From contig CP137669.1 of assembly GCA_037976565.1 (NCBI GenBank), positions 42,310,912 through 42,374,911 on the forward strand: a stretch of 64,000 nucleotides of DNA. The letters are read 5' to 3'. The notes below the pieces were generated by a model. That model was not told the origin of the DNA and made no database searches. It saw only the letters and a program-made list of their open reading frames with translations. Shown piece by piece: positions 12,901-27,900 of the stretch (positions are counted from its first letter, which is position 1; each line of letters starts with the position of its first letter). Origin of the DNA: Mesocentrotus franciscanus (Eukaryota > Echinodermata > Echinoidea > Camarodonta > Strongylocentrotidae). The position numbers and the translations under genes were made by a program.

Positions 12901-15900
12901 TATTTTAGTATCCTTTAGTCATTTAAAAAGTAAGATTATGTTGAGCTTTTTTCTTCCATATTGACCCCCTCTGCGAATCCTACCCAATTGCATATTCAAT
13001 CCTCTAAGTTTTTCACTTGATAAAACTCAGTGTTGTTTTTCTTTCTTCTTCTTCTTCTTTTTTTTTTTTTCATGACATAAAAATGAGAGAAACAAATTTG
13101 ATGACTTGAGTATAGTTTGTATGATGGCACAAATACTAAGAATGCAATACTTTAGGATGGTACATTGTGATACAATTATCAATTAATTATTGTATTGGAA
13201 AATATTATATTTATTATCAATATTATTTTGATGGCTTGAAACTTGTTTTTGTTGGACATCCATATTTTTTTTCCAATTTAAATCATAGCCTTGCATGGAG
13301 CCTACATCTACATCTTCATAGTTGTGGGGAAAAAGGGAGATTAAAATGTAATAGCAGCTGGATTTATTGACCAATCATTTAGAGGTCATTTGGCATGAGG
13401 CAAATCTAGAAACTTACAAAAGCCTTTAATTTATGAGTAGGTTGATATTTCACCATAAGGGCTTCGTGAATCAAGATTAGCTTTTAAACTGTCTTTATAT
13501 CGCTCTTGATTTGTATTTATTTATCAACAGATGATTTTCCCAGATTAACATTTTATTTATAATAATGATAGTCACATTTGTATATTGCTTAGTACTACAT
13601 TTCTAAGCATTTTACATTGTAATTATTACCATCCTGGTCAGTGGATTCAATTTGTAATGCACAGGCTCCACTCCTTGGGGAGTATTTCGGCCAGCCACTA
13701 TTTTAGAAGCGCAGTCATGCCAATCTAACCACACCTAATGTTAGCATCAAACCAGTTGCCCATTAAACACCTTGGTGGACAGTGGCAAATGTAGATAAAT
13801 GTTTTGCCAAAGGACACTAGTGCAGTGCCGGGGCTCAAACTCCACCACGTTCGCATTTCCAGTGAAGTGTTTAAACCACTCAATCTCGACACCTTTGAAA
13901 GCAGATGTAGATAACTGCTATTTGTTATAACCCTGATAGCCTGTTCGGACAATAAATACTGTTCTATGTTTTATCAAGTTCTAGTTCGAAACGATGTCCA
14001 CATCCTCGTTTTGTTATAAGCCGTTTCGTTAGTAAGCGTTCAGGCACAAAACTTCATCATATAGCTATACAGTTTTTTTTCTAGCAATATAAATTGTATG
14101 TGTCTGAATGCAGGATTAACCGATTAAATGACAAACTGTTCAGGATTGTTCTGGTACATGTTTGTACTTTGTACATCTACAGTATGTTGTTTGAAAACAT
14201 TAATTAAAATGTAATTTGTTATAAAGGAATATATCTCTTGATGTAGGTATACATTGCAATTGTATTTTATAATTATTTCCCTGCATCTTGTTCTTTCTTC
14301 AGGCCTCCAAGACCTTTTCCAAACACTAACCCTGGCACAGAATAAGCTTGGTAGTCCTCAGGATAGGGAGGACTTAAACTTCTTGCAACAGTTCTTCCAC
14401 AACTCAGATGTACAGCATGCAGTCGGCATCCAACATACAGTAGGGGAATTACAATTATCAAAGTCACCCCCTCTGCCGGTGGCAGCCAACAGTGAGACAC
14501 TAGCAGTAGAGGTAATTAGACCAGTGCAGGAAGTTATGTATTTACATGTATTGATGATGAGATGAGTATGATTCATTACAAGGTAAGTCATTTTCTTGGA
14601 ATCCAAAAAGAAAACAATGTTGTATATGTGTACAAATGTACAGTTATTCATAATGAAGTGCAAATACAACATGTGCTTATGTAAAGCACTCATCTAGTGG
14701 TATTCGATAGGATACATACTGATATTTGGTATTTAGATGGATCCCCCAATGAGCAATACTTTTCATGCGATGTTGCTTCTATGATATTTTTTCATTAAGG
14801 AATAAAAAATAAAAAAAACTTTTCACTTTTACCAGAACTCAATCTCCTCTTTGATCTCTTACTATAAGCATACTATAATACACACCTGATGTGAGCAAGC
14901 ATCAGTTCTTGCTATCACCTTTCTTCATTAGCCTAGGTGTTTTAATGTTCATGAAGGATAATCTACTAACGTTATTGTCAATGGTCTGTCGTAATGTAAT
15001 GTAATGTAATGAGACATATAGTAGATACCATCATCCTGATGAGCTTGAGCCAGGGCTACATCACCTGACTACATCACCTGACTGCAGCTCAATAAATCTG
15101 CGATGTCACATTATATGATGCTTCAGTGGAACAAAAGATTTTGTTGTTTTTGTTCTCTACAAGTTTCCAGAATCATCTGATAAAGTTTCCATCTTGAGAT
15201 TAATTTGCATATATGAAAGAAAGAATCTATTATTGCACTAGCCTGTCTGTCTCTTTACTAATGAAACATGAATCCATGAGAGGTGATTTGAGAATCTACC
15301 TGATGAAGGAAATTTCTTATTGCAATCACGTCATAGCCTAGCTGTAATGACTTCTCTTTCATCATTGCTGCTTTGAGTTGAGGGATGTTATCATGTTTGT
15401 GTGTCATATAATGCTGATAGGTTTAGAAGTATCCTTAATTAATACATTCCTGCTAGTAGTGACTTTGGAGTGACTTGCATAATAAAAAACTACATGTAGT
15501 CGACCAAGTAAACATGAAATGGGTAGACACTGAAAGAGCTTTAGCATCGGTCTATATAAAACGGTTGACTTTTCAGTTTTTAGACTAGAGTTAAGTATCT
15601 TTGTCTCGGTCACACATATCCAGGCAAACTATATCAGATCAATGGTGACATACATGTAGAGATATGCATGAATGCAAACTGATCTAAAAAGCAATAGATC
15701 TGTCAGTAGTTTAAAAGTTGCACTCGTGCATCAGTCCAATGATTATGCGAATGATTGAATTTGTGTTATAAATTCCAAATAGGATTAGTGTAGTAACATG
15801 TAGGTAGAATAACCTACAAGCTCTTCATGTGAACTGTACCTTAGGCCATTAAAAAAAAAAACATGTTTAGCGTCCTGCCTTTTTGAAAAATAGGAAGGAG

Positions 15901-18900
15901 GAGGCCCTTTTTTTTTTCTTCTTTCTTTTCAAAATGGCTGCTTCGTACATTTTCCCTGACTGGCCGGATAGCCAGTCGGGCTAATTTTCAAGATGGCTGC
16001 CAGCATTTATGTTTTGTTTTTTTCAAATTCAGAAAAAGACTATTTTAGCAGTATGTTTTTCATATTTTTTCATTAAGATTTAAAAAAAAAGGGGGCAGGC
16101 GGGGACGCTAAACATGAATGTTTTTTTATATGGCCTTACAGCTCAGGCAGACTGCTACTAAAGCTTAAAACCCCATTCACATTGAAAAACAAGATTAAAC
16201 TCAATTAAAGTTAGCCCACCTCCATAAAACAGAAATAACCTAACAAACTATTAAACAAATTCTCCCCCCCCCCCCAAAAAAAAAATAAATAAATAAAATA
16301 AAATAAAATAAATAAATAGATAAATAAATAAAAAAAATATATATATAAATAAATAAATGAATTAAAAAAAAAAAAAAAAAAAAAAAATAATAATAATAAT
16401 AATAAATAAATAATAAATAAATAAAATGAACTAGAAATACCAGCAAAATATTAAGTTAACATTTGAAACATGATTCATTTTTTTGTTAATTTTACCACAA
16501 CCAGAAGAAGAAGTTTCATGATTGGGCTAAGACCTATGACCAGTTATATGTAGAAAACATGTGTGATTTCAGTTTGTATATCTTCCATTTTCAAACTGGT
16601 CATCTCTGCTGCAATCTGCTTATCAAGGTTCTCTAGCAGGAATGGCAGGGTGTTCTTGTTGCAGGTCTTTCTTAAGAGCTTTCTTATTCATCAAGTTAGA
16701 ATAGGTTGATAATGAAGTTGAGGGGTTGAGATTTGTTGTGAGGCAGGAGATAGCAGGAGGTCTACATTCCTTGCATGTCTCATAGGGCTCCAGCTCTCCA
16801 GGTCTCATGTCACACTATATTACTCAGCATGCCTTACCTGGCAGTGATAGGGCAGAGTCAAAACATTTAACCAAAGGTTAAAATAAAAAGCAGTTACGAT
16901 CTTGTAAAATGTTTAACCGGAAATTGAAGGGGAAAAAGAGATAACTAAACTGTGCGTCCACAAGGACTTTGGTATGTGCACAGACATTGGAAGAATGTTA
17001 GTAGTGAAGCCTCAAGGTCATTTAGAATCAATTAGGACCTTTGATCCACAAAATGAACATGAATCTTACATGGGGATTATTCCATTGAAAGTCTCTTTGT
17101 ACTGTGCAGAGATCGAGAATGAAGTCATGTTGCATTGCTTCAAGCTTCAAAATGGAAGTCATAATTTCATATCTTCTCCCTTTACAATGCTCACAAAATG
17201 CGCTCAAAAGATGCATTTCCGCTCTGCACTATGAAATCATTAAATCCTGTTTGCGATAGATTCTCATCCTCATACACAACAACACATGTCCTCGCAAAGA
17301 AAATATGTGACAACATAAATATACATTTAGCATGATATAGGCTTCTGTAGTGCAACTTCTAGAAAGCTGCAAATTGTTTGGTTTTTGACAGTCTACTTTG
17401 GCCTGTATTTCTATGGTAGCTGCAATGATGCAAATTCATTTTCTCCCCAATGAAACCGCCCAATAATTGTAAGTGGTAAATTTATGATTTGTAATTTTTG
17501 TTATGATGCCAAATAAACTGAATTGAATTGAATTGAACTGAATAACTGTGTATAATTTCTCTCACAGCAACACAATTTCATATAAACCTTTTAAACTTTA
17601 TCAGAAAAATAAACTGGGTTTTCCAATTTCATAAAAATATCAGATGAAATAGAAGATGCCATGTCAACCTATGCAAACATGTGTACATGTAGGAGTCCTT
17701 GATAATGTATGATAGCAAACAAAGAAGAGGGATCTTTTCACTTTAAGCATCTAGTCAAATCAAATCATATTCCTCAAAAAATGATCAGTGATGGCATAGA
17801 ATCATACGTGATAACATTAGAAAAAGGAACAAGACAATTAAGCTCAAATGAAAATCATTACCATCATTTTTTAATAAATATATGCCACTTGGATAGACTC
17901 ATTATGAAGTATAACACAATATATGGTATCAATATGCCCACTGTTGAAGTGTCCCATATGTTACCAAGGATTGCATTAATTTTTCTTCAATTATTTTTTT
18001 AAAGGTAAATTTTGAACAAAGTTAGCTATTTAGCTTCCAAACGATATGAATTTGAGGAAATATTGAAAGCATATACTTTGGACTTGTCTTGATATTTTCT
18101 GGAAATCTCAGATTTAAACTCTTACCTTACCTGCATTATTATTTACTTGATTTGATCATCAGACTTGACATCTCTTTTACTTCTATCACTAGATTGCATA
18201 CACTTCAAGGGGATCTAAGGGAGAGGCTGATGAGCTGAGGAGACTGCTTTCAAATCCGCTTCTAAGGGTAAGAAAATCACTCTCCAAAACCATTGTTATT
18301 TCTTCATTGTAATCAGTTGTATGAAGAGAAGTAGGTCAAAGGTCATAGAGCTGTAGACGTAAAATCCTATGAAATAAGGTGTTTCAGCCTTGTTTGTGTG
18401 TCTAATAAAGACACACACACAAATATAAACATTGGAGTAATGATAAACGTCATTACTCCGGTACTTGGGTATATCACCGTATTGAGATGAACTAAGATTT
18501 TGGAGGTATTAGGTCATTGGTCAGAGGTTACAGAGGGTCAATTTACATTAATCTATGAGGTTTGAGCAACGTTATTTCGATATCCCAAGAACCATATGAC
18601 CAGCAAACTTCAAAATTGGTGCATGTGGCTTAGAATGTTAGGTTTTGGATGTTATACGTCATAAGTATTATTTTAATAATGAACTTCAAATTCATTGCTA
18701 CTCTGTATCACTATCAGAAAATAGGCTGTAAAGATTTTTGGGGTAAGTAGCATCATAAGTCAAATGTTGCAAAGACTAATTAGCCTTAATTATGAGTTTT
18801 ATGCTTCATAAATGCAAATCACAATATCACGAACAAATCTTTTAACTTATATATATGCAAATCAACTAGTCTACATGAACATAGGAAGGTAAAATTATGC

Positions 18901-21900
18901 GAGTATGTGATGACAAGTATTGATAGGAAAACTGATATACATGTAGTAGAGAATGGTATGTATAAGGCTACAATTTGGTTTTTTTTAATATTAATTCTTT
19001 TCTATCTAAAAATACCTTTTTAAAGTTTTACCTTATTTTCATGTTTGAAATGATGTTTTGTTGTAGGGGCTGTTAAGAGCACATGACAATGTAGCTAGCC
19101 CTGACCCTGCTGAGTTACCTACTGATGTATACCAGGATATTGATCTACCTGAGGATGGTGAAGAATCAGTTAAGATTGTCAGAATTGAAAAGACAGGAGA
19201 ACCATTGGTGAGTCAATTGTAGCTGTTCTCTAGTTCTCTCATCTTCCTAATAATAGATACAAGAATATTTATTCATCAACATGCATTTCATTGAAAGGAA
19301 AAGTAAGGAATAGTAAACATGTTCATATTATTGTACAAGATACACCAGTTCATCATCAGACTAGTGATTAGTTGAATTGCCAAGTCCCCAAGTCAACCCA
19401 TACAAGTATGTACATCGGCTGTATTGAAAAAGGGTGTGGCGAGACGAAGATAACAAATAATTAGCATTTTTAATCTGGGATGTCATGCTAACTGGCACTT
19501 TTCAGCTAGAAAATTTAGCGGAGGGATGAGAGTCTTTATTTTCCCCTTTCTTTAATGACAAATGAGGGAAGAAAGGAGAAAAGGAAATTGGAGTTAATGA
19601 TACAGTGGATTAACTGTCATCCAGGTCATGGGAATGTGTCGCCAAACTTGTTAAGCCATTTGCAACATTCACTTGAAAGTTTATAAATCCAGCTACCAAA
19701 ATGTTGTTTGCAGCTCAAAATTTGTCTTCAAAATAACTTTTTCTTCATTACTTGTTATCTATTTTTTCCTTTTCTCCAGAAGAAAAAAAAACATCAGAGG
19801 GAGAAATACAGAATTTGACATCATTTCAGAAACATGCATTTCTTAGTTAAACTCTTGATTAACATCATGTGTATAAATTATAGGTATTCCATATCACTAA
19901 TAAGATCATAGTCTTAATCCTTGATAAAGTGAAAAGATAATGATTGATGAAATGAAGTAGGATCCCAACAATGATTGAAGACTGAGGGAGTATCAATATC
20001 TCATCTCTAATAGTCAACCAATATTGTAGGTGTAAAAAGTTTTCCTGCTATTCCCCTGATTTCTTTTAAAGTGATTTCATTTGTAAACCGTTTTGTTATC
20101 TGTGCAATGCTATTATTATTTGTATTATTATTATTGTTATTACTATTATTCTTATTCTTATTCATATTTATTTTTGCTCTTTCAGTACATGTCAAAAAGA
20201 ACTTACAAATGAATAAACAAAATATGGCAATAATTTCATAGACATCAACATTAAATTTTCATTTATTATTAAATGTAAAAAATGCTGCTGTCAACCATTT
20301 ATTTTATTCAAATACTTTGAACAAACACTTTTTATTTTTGTTTTGTAGGGTGCTACAATCCTGAATGAGAATGAGTCTATTATTATTGGTCGTATCATCA
20401 GGGTGGCATGGCAGAGAAGAGTGGTCTACTACATGAAGGAGATGAGATCTTACAGCTCAATGGTGATATTGTTACCGGCAAATCAGTCAATGAACTATCA
20501 GATCTCTTGGTATGTCATTCACATTCATATTTCTATGAAAGTTCAACAAAGTTAACAAACTTTTGTTAAACTTTAGTTTAAATGTAAGTGTGCAGTTGGG
20601 CAATACACAATGAATATTGATGAACTTATAAGTTCATTAAGATAGGATCAGACAAATAAATCATACAATTCATTTAATGAACAATTAAGATAGTGGGAAA
20701 ATTTAGTAGAGGCCTTGTTTTTTTTTTGTAGTGTATAAAAAAAATAAAATAATTATAAAACAGATAGATAAAAAGATTCTGATGATAAAGTGAGATGGTA
20801 CATGCTATTTGACCTTTTTTTTTTTTGGAGGGGTGTTCACGAAGATTTGTCTGAATGAGGCTTTATTATTTCCTAATCTTGAATTAATATTATTTCTATC
20901 AAAGAGTGGTATATTATTCCAACCTTTCTGTTGTAGAGATGAGAGTAAAAGATGACAATGAAGTATAATATTTAGATGAATTGTTCCTTGTCATCCTTAA
21001 CAGGCAAATCAAACAGGTACCATGACATTCATTATAGTACCCTCAACGACTGCTATCCAACAACCACCAACAGTTAATACTGTACTGGTAAGAAATATAC
21101 ACTAACACAAAGCACTAATGTCACGTTCATTGAAAGACTATAGTAGTGATTGCTTACCAAGAAGTTCATTTGATATTTGTTCATTACAACCTGTTTCAAC
21201 CTACTGTATAAGCTGATATTTTCGCGTACAGATATTTTCGCGAATGACAGGCTAAGAGACATTTTTGCGAGTCGTTGCTTTCGCGAATGGCACACAGCAG
21301 AATTAATGAATGGGCATGAAGTGTACACAAACTTTCTCACGCCATCACATACACACACAGACTCAGTACACGTAAGTACACACACAAGTGCAGGCAGCCA
21401 ATCGCACTGCACAACATACAGCCGAGTACCGTACCGTACGAGAATTACGTGCGTGCGTCGTGCAATCTGTGCAATATATGCACGGGGCGGGAGGCGACAG
21501 CATTGCATTACGAACATAAGGCAGTAAGCTAGCACATAATTTTATGCTGATTTTTTTGCGCTCGGAATGATGAGGTGACAATATTTTTGTGTGTTGATAA
21601 ATTCACGATAATATGCAATTCGAAATTCGCGAAAATAACAGCTTATACAGTATATGTATCTCTCAAAGGATTTAGACTTTCTATATGGTTAGAGGAAATT
21701 TTAGGAGAAGTAATTTATTTCCAATGGATCGGTTTGAAAATACTAGTGTCTGTAACAAAGTCATTACAGATGATCACTGCTCATGTTTTGCATTTGTTGA
21801 TACGTTTTCTTTTAAACTGAATTGCAAATAATACCAGTATTCTCTTATTATTCTTCATGTCATTTTTTTCAAAGTTTTTAATTTGCAGTATAATTCTTGA

Positions 21901-24900
21901 GCTTTATGTTCAAATAACAAACACATAGAAAAAATAGTAGCTGTAAAAATAAAAAAGACATGTTTCACTCATTGATTTTGTTCCCATGATCATCTTATTG
22001 TAGATCACATTGAAGATTTATTTTGTCTCATATCGCATACATTTTCTCTCTAGTTGCCATAGTGATCAGTTTGTTTTTATGATCTCTGACTCTAACCAAC
22101 TTTTTATTTTCATCTCTGTCCTTTATTCCTATCTGTTCAAACCTATTCAGTACCAATATTGTGATCCTCATACTCAGCTCAATAATAGTTTAATTGTATT
22201 TTGTTTCTAGATGCATTTCCGAGCCAACTTTGACTATGATCCTGAGGATGATATGTACATTCCATGTCGTGAGTTAGGTTTATCATTCCAGAAAGGTGAT
22301 ATCTTACACATTATAAACAAGGATGATGCTAACTGGTGGCAAGCCTACAGAGAGGGTGATGAAGACCAGTCCTTAGCTGGCCTTGTACCAAGCAAAGCCT
22401 TCCAAAACCAGTGAGTTCACCTCAAATCTTTCATCAACTAGTCATTAGCTTTAGTTATGAAATGTAATGAAATGACTTTAATATATGTTCAATATATAGC
22501 ATAGTACTCCACATGAACCAGTTAAAGAACATGTGTTTTAAGTTAGTATTGTAATTCAATTACTTTGGGGTATTAAACTGTAATAATAATATATTCATTT
22601 ATATAGCGCTCTCACACAATTGGTTTCACAAATTGAAACCATTGACATCATCATCATTATCATCGAGTTTCAGGTCTGTTACAGATATCGGCGGTCATGT
22701 CTCTCCATTTCTGTCTATTATCTGCTATTCTTACAAAGCTAGTATTACTGATTTCATATTTGGTTGCCCATTTGAAACCACTCACAATATCTACAAAAGG
22801 CAGGTAAATGAATGTTTGCGGTAAACTGTTTTTCACTGCTGGATTGTGTGTTTACAGACGAGAAGCAATGAAGGAACCGGTGAAAGATGATGAAGATCAA
22901 GAGCCAAAGAACACATCTCTCCTGTGTAGCTGCAGAGGCAAAACCAACAAGAAAAAGAAGAAAAAGAAGAATATGTACAATAATGACCAAAATGGTGAGT
23001 TGGATAATAATCAATGTCTGTAAAACTGACTTCAATACTTTGCGCTTATTATCACATTGTCTTTCTATCCCTTTCTGCATGGCTTTATTCCAGAGCTCTT
23101 TCTTTCTTTCATGCTTTCTTTCTATGTTTGTAATAATTGTGGAGCGCTATACAAGAACCCACCATTATTATTATAAGAGAAACGGCTAAATCACAACACC
23201 TCCACCATGAGCCTGGGCTGATACCCTAATAACCACTGACCTCGAGCCAACATACTGACTAGCCCACCAGGATAGGGTGAGAAGAAGGCCCATTCTTTTG
23301 TTGATAATGATCCCAGCACACTCACATACACTGTACAACCATGGTTATCTGTGCTTATATACACACCTTAACATGGACAAACTCAAACAGCACACTGCTG
23401 CATAATTATGTGAACATGGAACTGACCTTATTTCCTACAACCCCAACGGGATGAAACTGTCAGCCGCCCAATCAGCCAGCAAGAGCAGATATCCCGATAG
23501 ATAACACCTAAAAATCTCCCCAGTATCATTGGCAGAAGTCGTGACGTTCAGAGACAATGATTGTGGAATCGATACAACATGTAACAGTATTGAAATATCT
23601 GGCAAAATAATATATTTTCAATATTGCACATCAAATTTTAATTTCGTAAAGTGGGTTGATATTAGCTCTCCGTTTTGCAAGGTAATATTCAAATTCTTTC
23701 TGAGTTTTGATAAAGATCTTCAGGGCTAAAATATTGGTATACACTTTTTTGAATTTACACAAATTAATATAGTATTTGATCAACAGAAAAAGGTAAGATA
23801 GAAACTTGTCAGAAGAGACACTAAACATTTATTAAAATCATGATTAGTTAAATTCAAATTTGGATTATGTCTTGCTTTACTACATCTAAAAAATCATGCC
23901 AAACGGGGGTAGTCTCTTCACATCTAAGAGACAAAATAATGTTCCATTGTTTCTTCCATTTAATCACAAAATGTTCCTTTTGATCTTATATAAGAAATCA
24001 TTTAATATAATGGTTTTATGAAACTATCTAGAATAAAAAGAACAAAGATGAGAAGATCAAGAATGATCTTCTTGGTGCAGTGAGCTTTGAGACATCTTTA
24101 TAGTGTGAATCTTATTCCAAGAGCCCTTTTTTTTTTTTTTGGTCAGTCAATCAAGTTCAAGTTTATTCAAACCAAATCAAACATAAACAATGGTACAAGA
24201 TATAACAGCAAGGAACACAAGAATGATAGGTTTGGGACCCCAGTGAAGCACAGCTTGTGAACGGGGCCCCTTTACACAGTTAACTATACAATAGGTATAT
24301 AATGGCAAGGAGTAACATATTGGACCCCATTATAGATTTACCTTAGTTTACCATCCACAGTCAACACCAATATTTCAGTCTGTCAGATTTTGGTAATATT
24401 TGGCAATCAAATCACAAGCATGTTTTCAGCTAATTTGGAGAAGGGCATTCTCCTTTTGTCTGCTATTATCCCATGCAAAGCTGCAAACTACTGAATTGTG
24501 CAATTATGTAATATGAAGCGGTGAAACTCTTCCTATTTTTGCACTGTTCTTTATGTTTTTATTACATTAAAATATGCCATTCTTTTGTGACTGAAACTTC
24601 TTTTTTATGCCACTTTAAATATGTTTGTTTTAATTGTGTTTGTAACCATTTACAGTCATAACTCATCCAAAAATATTTATCACCCATGTTGTTTCATGTC
24701 ATTTAGATCGTGAGGAGCCATTAACATATGAAGAGGTTGGTTTATACCAACCAGAACCCCACAGGAAGAGACCTATTGTACTGATTGGCCCTCCACATGT
24801 TGGTAGACAAGAACTCAAACAGAGACTATTGGAATCAGATAGAAGATTCAAGGCAGCTGTACCTCGTAAGTAGGAATCCACATCTTTGGGGGGAGATGAA

Positions 24901-27900
24901 AGATTTGGTATGTGAATTAGTCAAGGCATTCAAAAACTACCTCCCATGTATTAATGTTGGTACTATATTTGTTGTGGGCTGTGCAGTTCCGCCCATGGGG
25001 AACGTCATGCCCGGGTCAAAACAGACGAGAACTTTTGCAGGTAGTGTTGCATCCATTGCACAGGAAGTTTAAGGGAAACAAACTAGTCCGATTCCCCCTG
25101 TCCATATGGATGAACAATGGAGGAATGGTCTGTGAGAGCGATGTTACAGGCGGGGCTCCGCTTCACTGAGCATAATGAAATGAGAATGTTAGATTCATCT
25201 CATAATTTAATCGGGTTGTAGATTCTGAGATTTACACAAAAAATAAATTTTAAATTTGATACTTTGATTGGGATGTAGAGTCTCACAAACTTTGGCACCA
25301 AACTAATTTGAAATAAAAAGTAGCACTAGCCTTAAAAAAACATGTTGAAATTCACCGTCCAAGATTGCCTACTGTTACCTTGCCAAATTGTGTGGGTCCT
25401 ACTGTACAGTATTGGCTTGATACCTTTTAATATTATCCTACTATTTTGTCTTTTCTACTGCCCACCTACATCTCTCCATTCAGATACTACACGAGTGATG
25501 AAAGAGCATGAAATCAATAGTGTTGACTACCACTTCACTAGTAAGACTCGCTTTGAACAGGATGTTGCAGCCAATAAGTTTGTAGAATATGGAGACTATG
25601 AAGGAAACCTGTATGGTACATCATTAGATTCCATTCAAGCTGTCATCGATGAATCCAAGATTTGCCTTCTCAATCTTCATGCTCAGGTAAAGTTTGAGGA
25701 GGAAAAAAATGGGTTATGGGTTGGATTATCCTTCATATTTGTAAGATTTTGAAAGAGATACATTGTACTTCTGTAGCCTTTTTCTCAAATGACATGGTAA
25801 ACTGCTTTAAAAAAGGCACCCCCCCCCCAAAAAAAAGGTCCATTCATGTAAATAAATACCAAAATAGAGAAGAAGAAAAAAAGATAACTGCGTGCCACAA
25901 AGTCCATTAAAATACAGAAATGTAAAGTGCATTTTGCTCATGACATTTTATTTTGCTTCTCTTTTTCCCCCTGTTTTAAGGAGGTTTACCATTGACTATG
26001 TGGTTAAGGCTTTAGATTTTTGTTTTCTGTGCACAAGGACACAGTACCAATAGTGGTACCGGTGGTGGTGCTGGTGATGGTGGTAGTGGTAGTAGTAGGG
26101 ATTATTTTCCTGCTCTCTCAGCCAGAGGGGGATGGGGAAGGGGACGGATTCTGCCCCCCCCCCCAGCCCTTTTACCTATTAAAGGGGAGGTCCACTCTGA
26201 TATTAAGTAGTTGGTTTTAATAGAAGCAGAAAATGAGAGAAAAGTTTGAGCAAAACCAATTTAAAATAAGAAAGTTCTGAATTTTTGAAGGTGCGATCAA
26301 TTAAACACAAATTGGCAACTCTGTAACGTATCTTGCGAGCTCCCCTCCTATTTGCCCTGTACAAAAATAAACTTTAAAATTTTTCCCTTAAGGAAATGTT
26401 CATTCATACATTCACCCTAGATATAATTATTGCAATAATGTTTTGATACAACCCCTTTATGAAACAAATCTATTCCGTCATCAACAACTAAGAAAATGAA
26501 AATATGTCACAGTGTTGCCAATTTGTGTTTCACTGATGACAACTTCAAAAATTCATAACTTTCCTATTTTCGATCGGATATTGCTCAAACTTTCACTAAT
26601 TTGTTTCTCTCATTTTTCTGCTTTTATTAGGACCAAGTTAATTTTGGGGTGGACTTCCCCTTTAATAGTGTTTACCATGGTAATAGTTCCAAGTTAGGGA
26701 TTATCTAAATCTATGATTTTGGTAGCACATTTTAATTCCCTCTAATTAATATTTATACAATAACAATTTTATGAAAGGCAATAAGAAAGCTTTCCCTAAT
26801 GCTTGATATAATGCTTCATTCACTGCAGTTAATAATCCCCCATTTACCATCTTTCATCTTGTACTAACATTATATGTTTAGTGCTTTCAATCATTTCTTG
26901 AAGGCTTACATATGTACTCCCATATATAATCCTTTGTCATCTAATATTGAATTGTGTGGAACCTTAGGAATAAGGTATGAATGTTAAAAGATACAAGTTA
27001 AGACATTCATTTTAAGAGTAGAAGAATGTTATATTTTCTTTGAAAGCATACACCCAATACATTAAACTTTTAGATGACTGTGTCTGTTTATGTGGGGGAT
27101 TCACCTTTGTTTCATAATGTAAAGCAGCTATGAGATCATGGTTCGAGAATAGAACTTACTTACATTGCTTCTCATCCTTTATCATCAGATGTACATGTAG
27201 AATTAACCCGCCATTATGATATTAACATGTTTGATATTGTGTTTTCCTTTTCTCCGCTACCAGCCGACAGAAATTAGAGAATGCATGTACAGGCGAGGGC
27301 CTGTCTCACGGGTGTGTGTGTGTGTCTTCTAAGTTTACCAATTTGCATCTTTTCTGTCTTGTCTCTGCCTTTTGTCTGCTCCCCTGTCTGCTCCCCTGTC
27401 TGCTCTCCCTGTCTGCTAACATTGTGACATGATACCTAAAAGAAAAAAGAAAAAAAATTGGCCCAAAATTTAGTTGTGTTGCATCTGAATTGACATGTTT
27501 GGCTATATGTATGCTTCTTGCAACAGCAGAATGAAACTATTATTACATATTGATTTCATTAGTTTGAACACAAAGATGTAACCATGGAAAGTGCAATATT
27601 TTAGAAGGCATCCTGGTATTCCATAAGAGACAATCTATGAGTAGAGCTCCAATTCTCATGAGTAATTAGAAAGCAATGTTTTTTGTTTTTTTTCAATTCA
27701 ATTCAATTTTATTTCACCAAAGCAATTACAAAAATATAAAATACATTCATAGAACTATACATTGTTACATAAAAACATAGAATACATGTATATACATTGG
27801 TAAAACAATATAAAAGTTGCTTGGCAGGTAGCAGCCAGAAAGGAAGTGACCCTTATAAGTGGTCGACCTAAAGATATATAATTGAAAGATAAATATAAGT

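Larger units (their letters stand above)
14512..18192. other. Intron, no exon recognised
   Basis: Contains the MITE at 15844-16135, a homopolymer-rich A/AAT stretch at 16261-16426, a (TAATG)n run near 14994-15010 and a LINE 3' tail near 17440-17545. The open frames at 16974-17234 and 17709-18002 have no recognisable content. Confidence 0.5.

Noticed and set aside
16240..16446. Hydrophobic Tyr/Phe/Ile small protein on the minus strand
   Set aside because: Translation of A-rich and AAT-rich low-complexity DNA.
21074..21535. A 153-codon minus-strand gene
   Set aside because: It overlaps the last PDZ exon and the MITE at 21204-21650 and has no recognisable domain.
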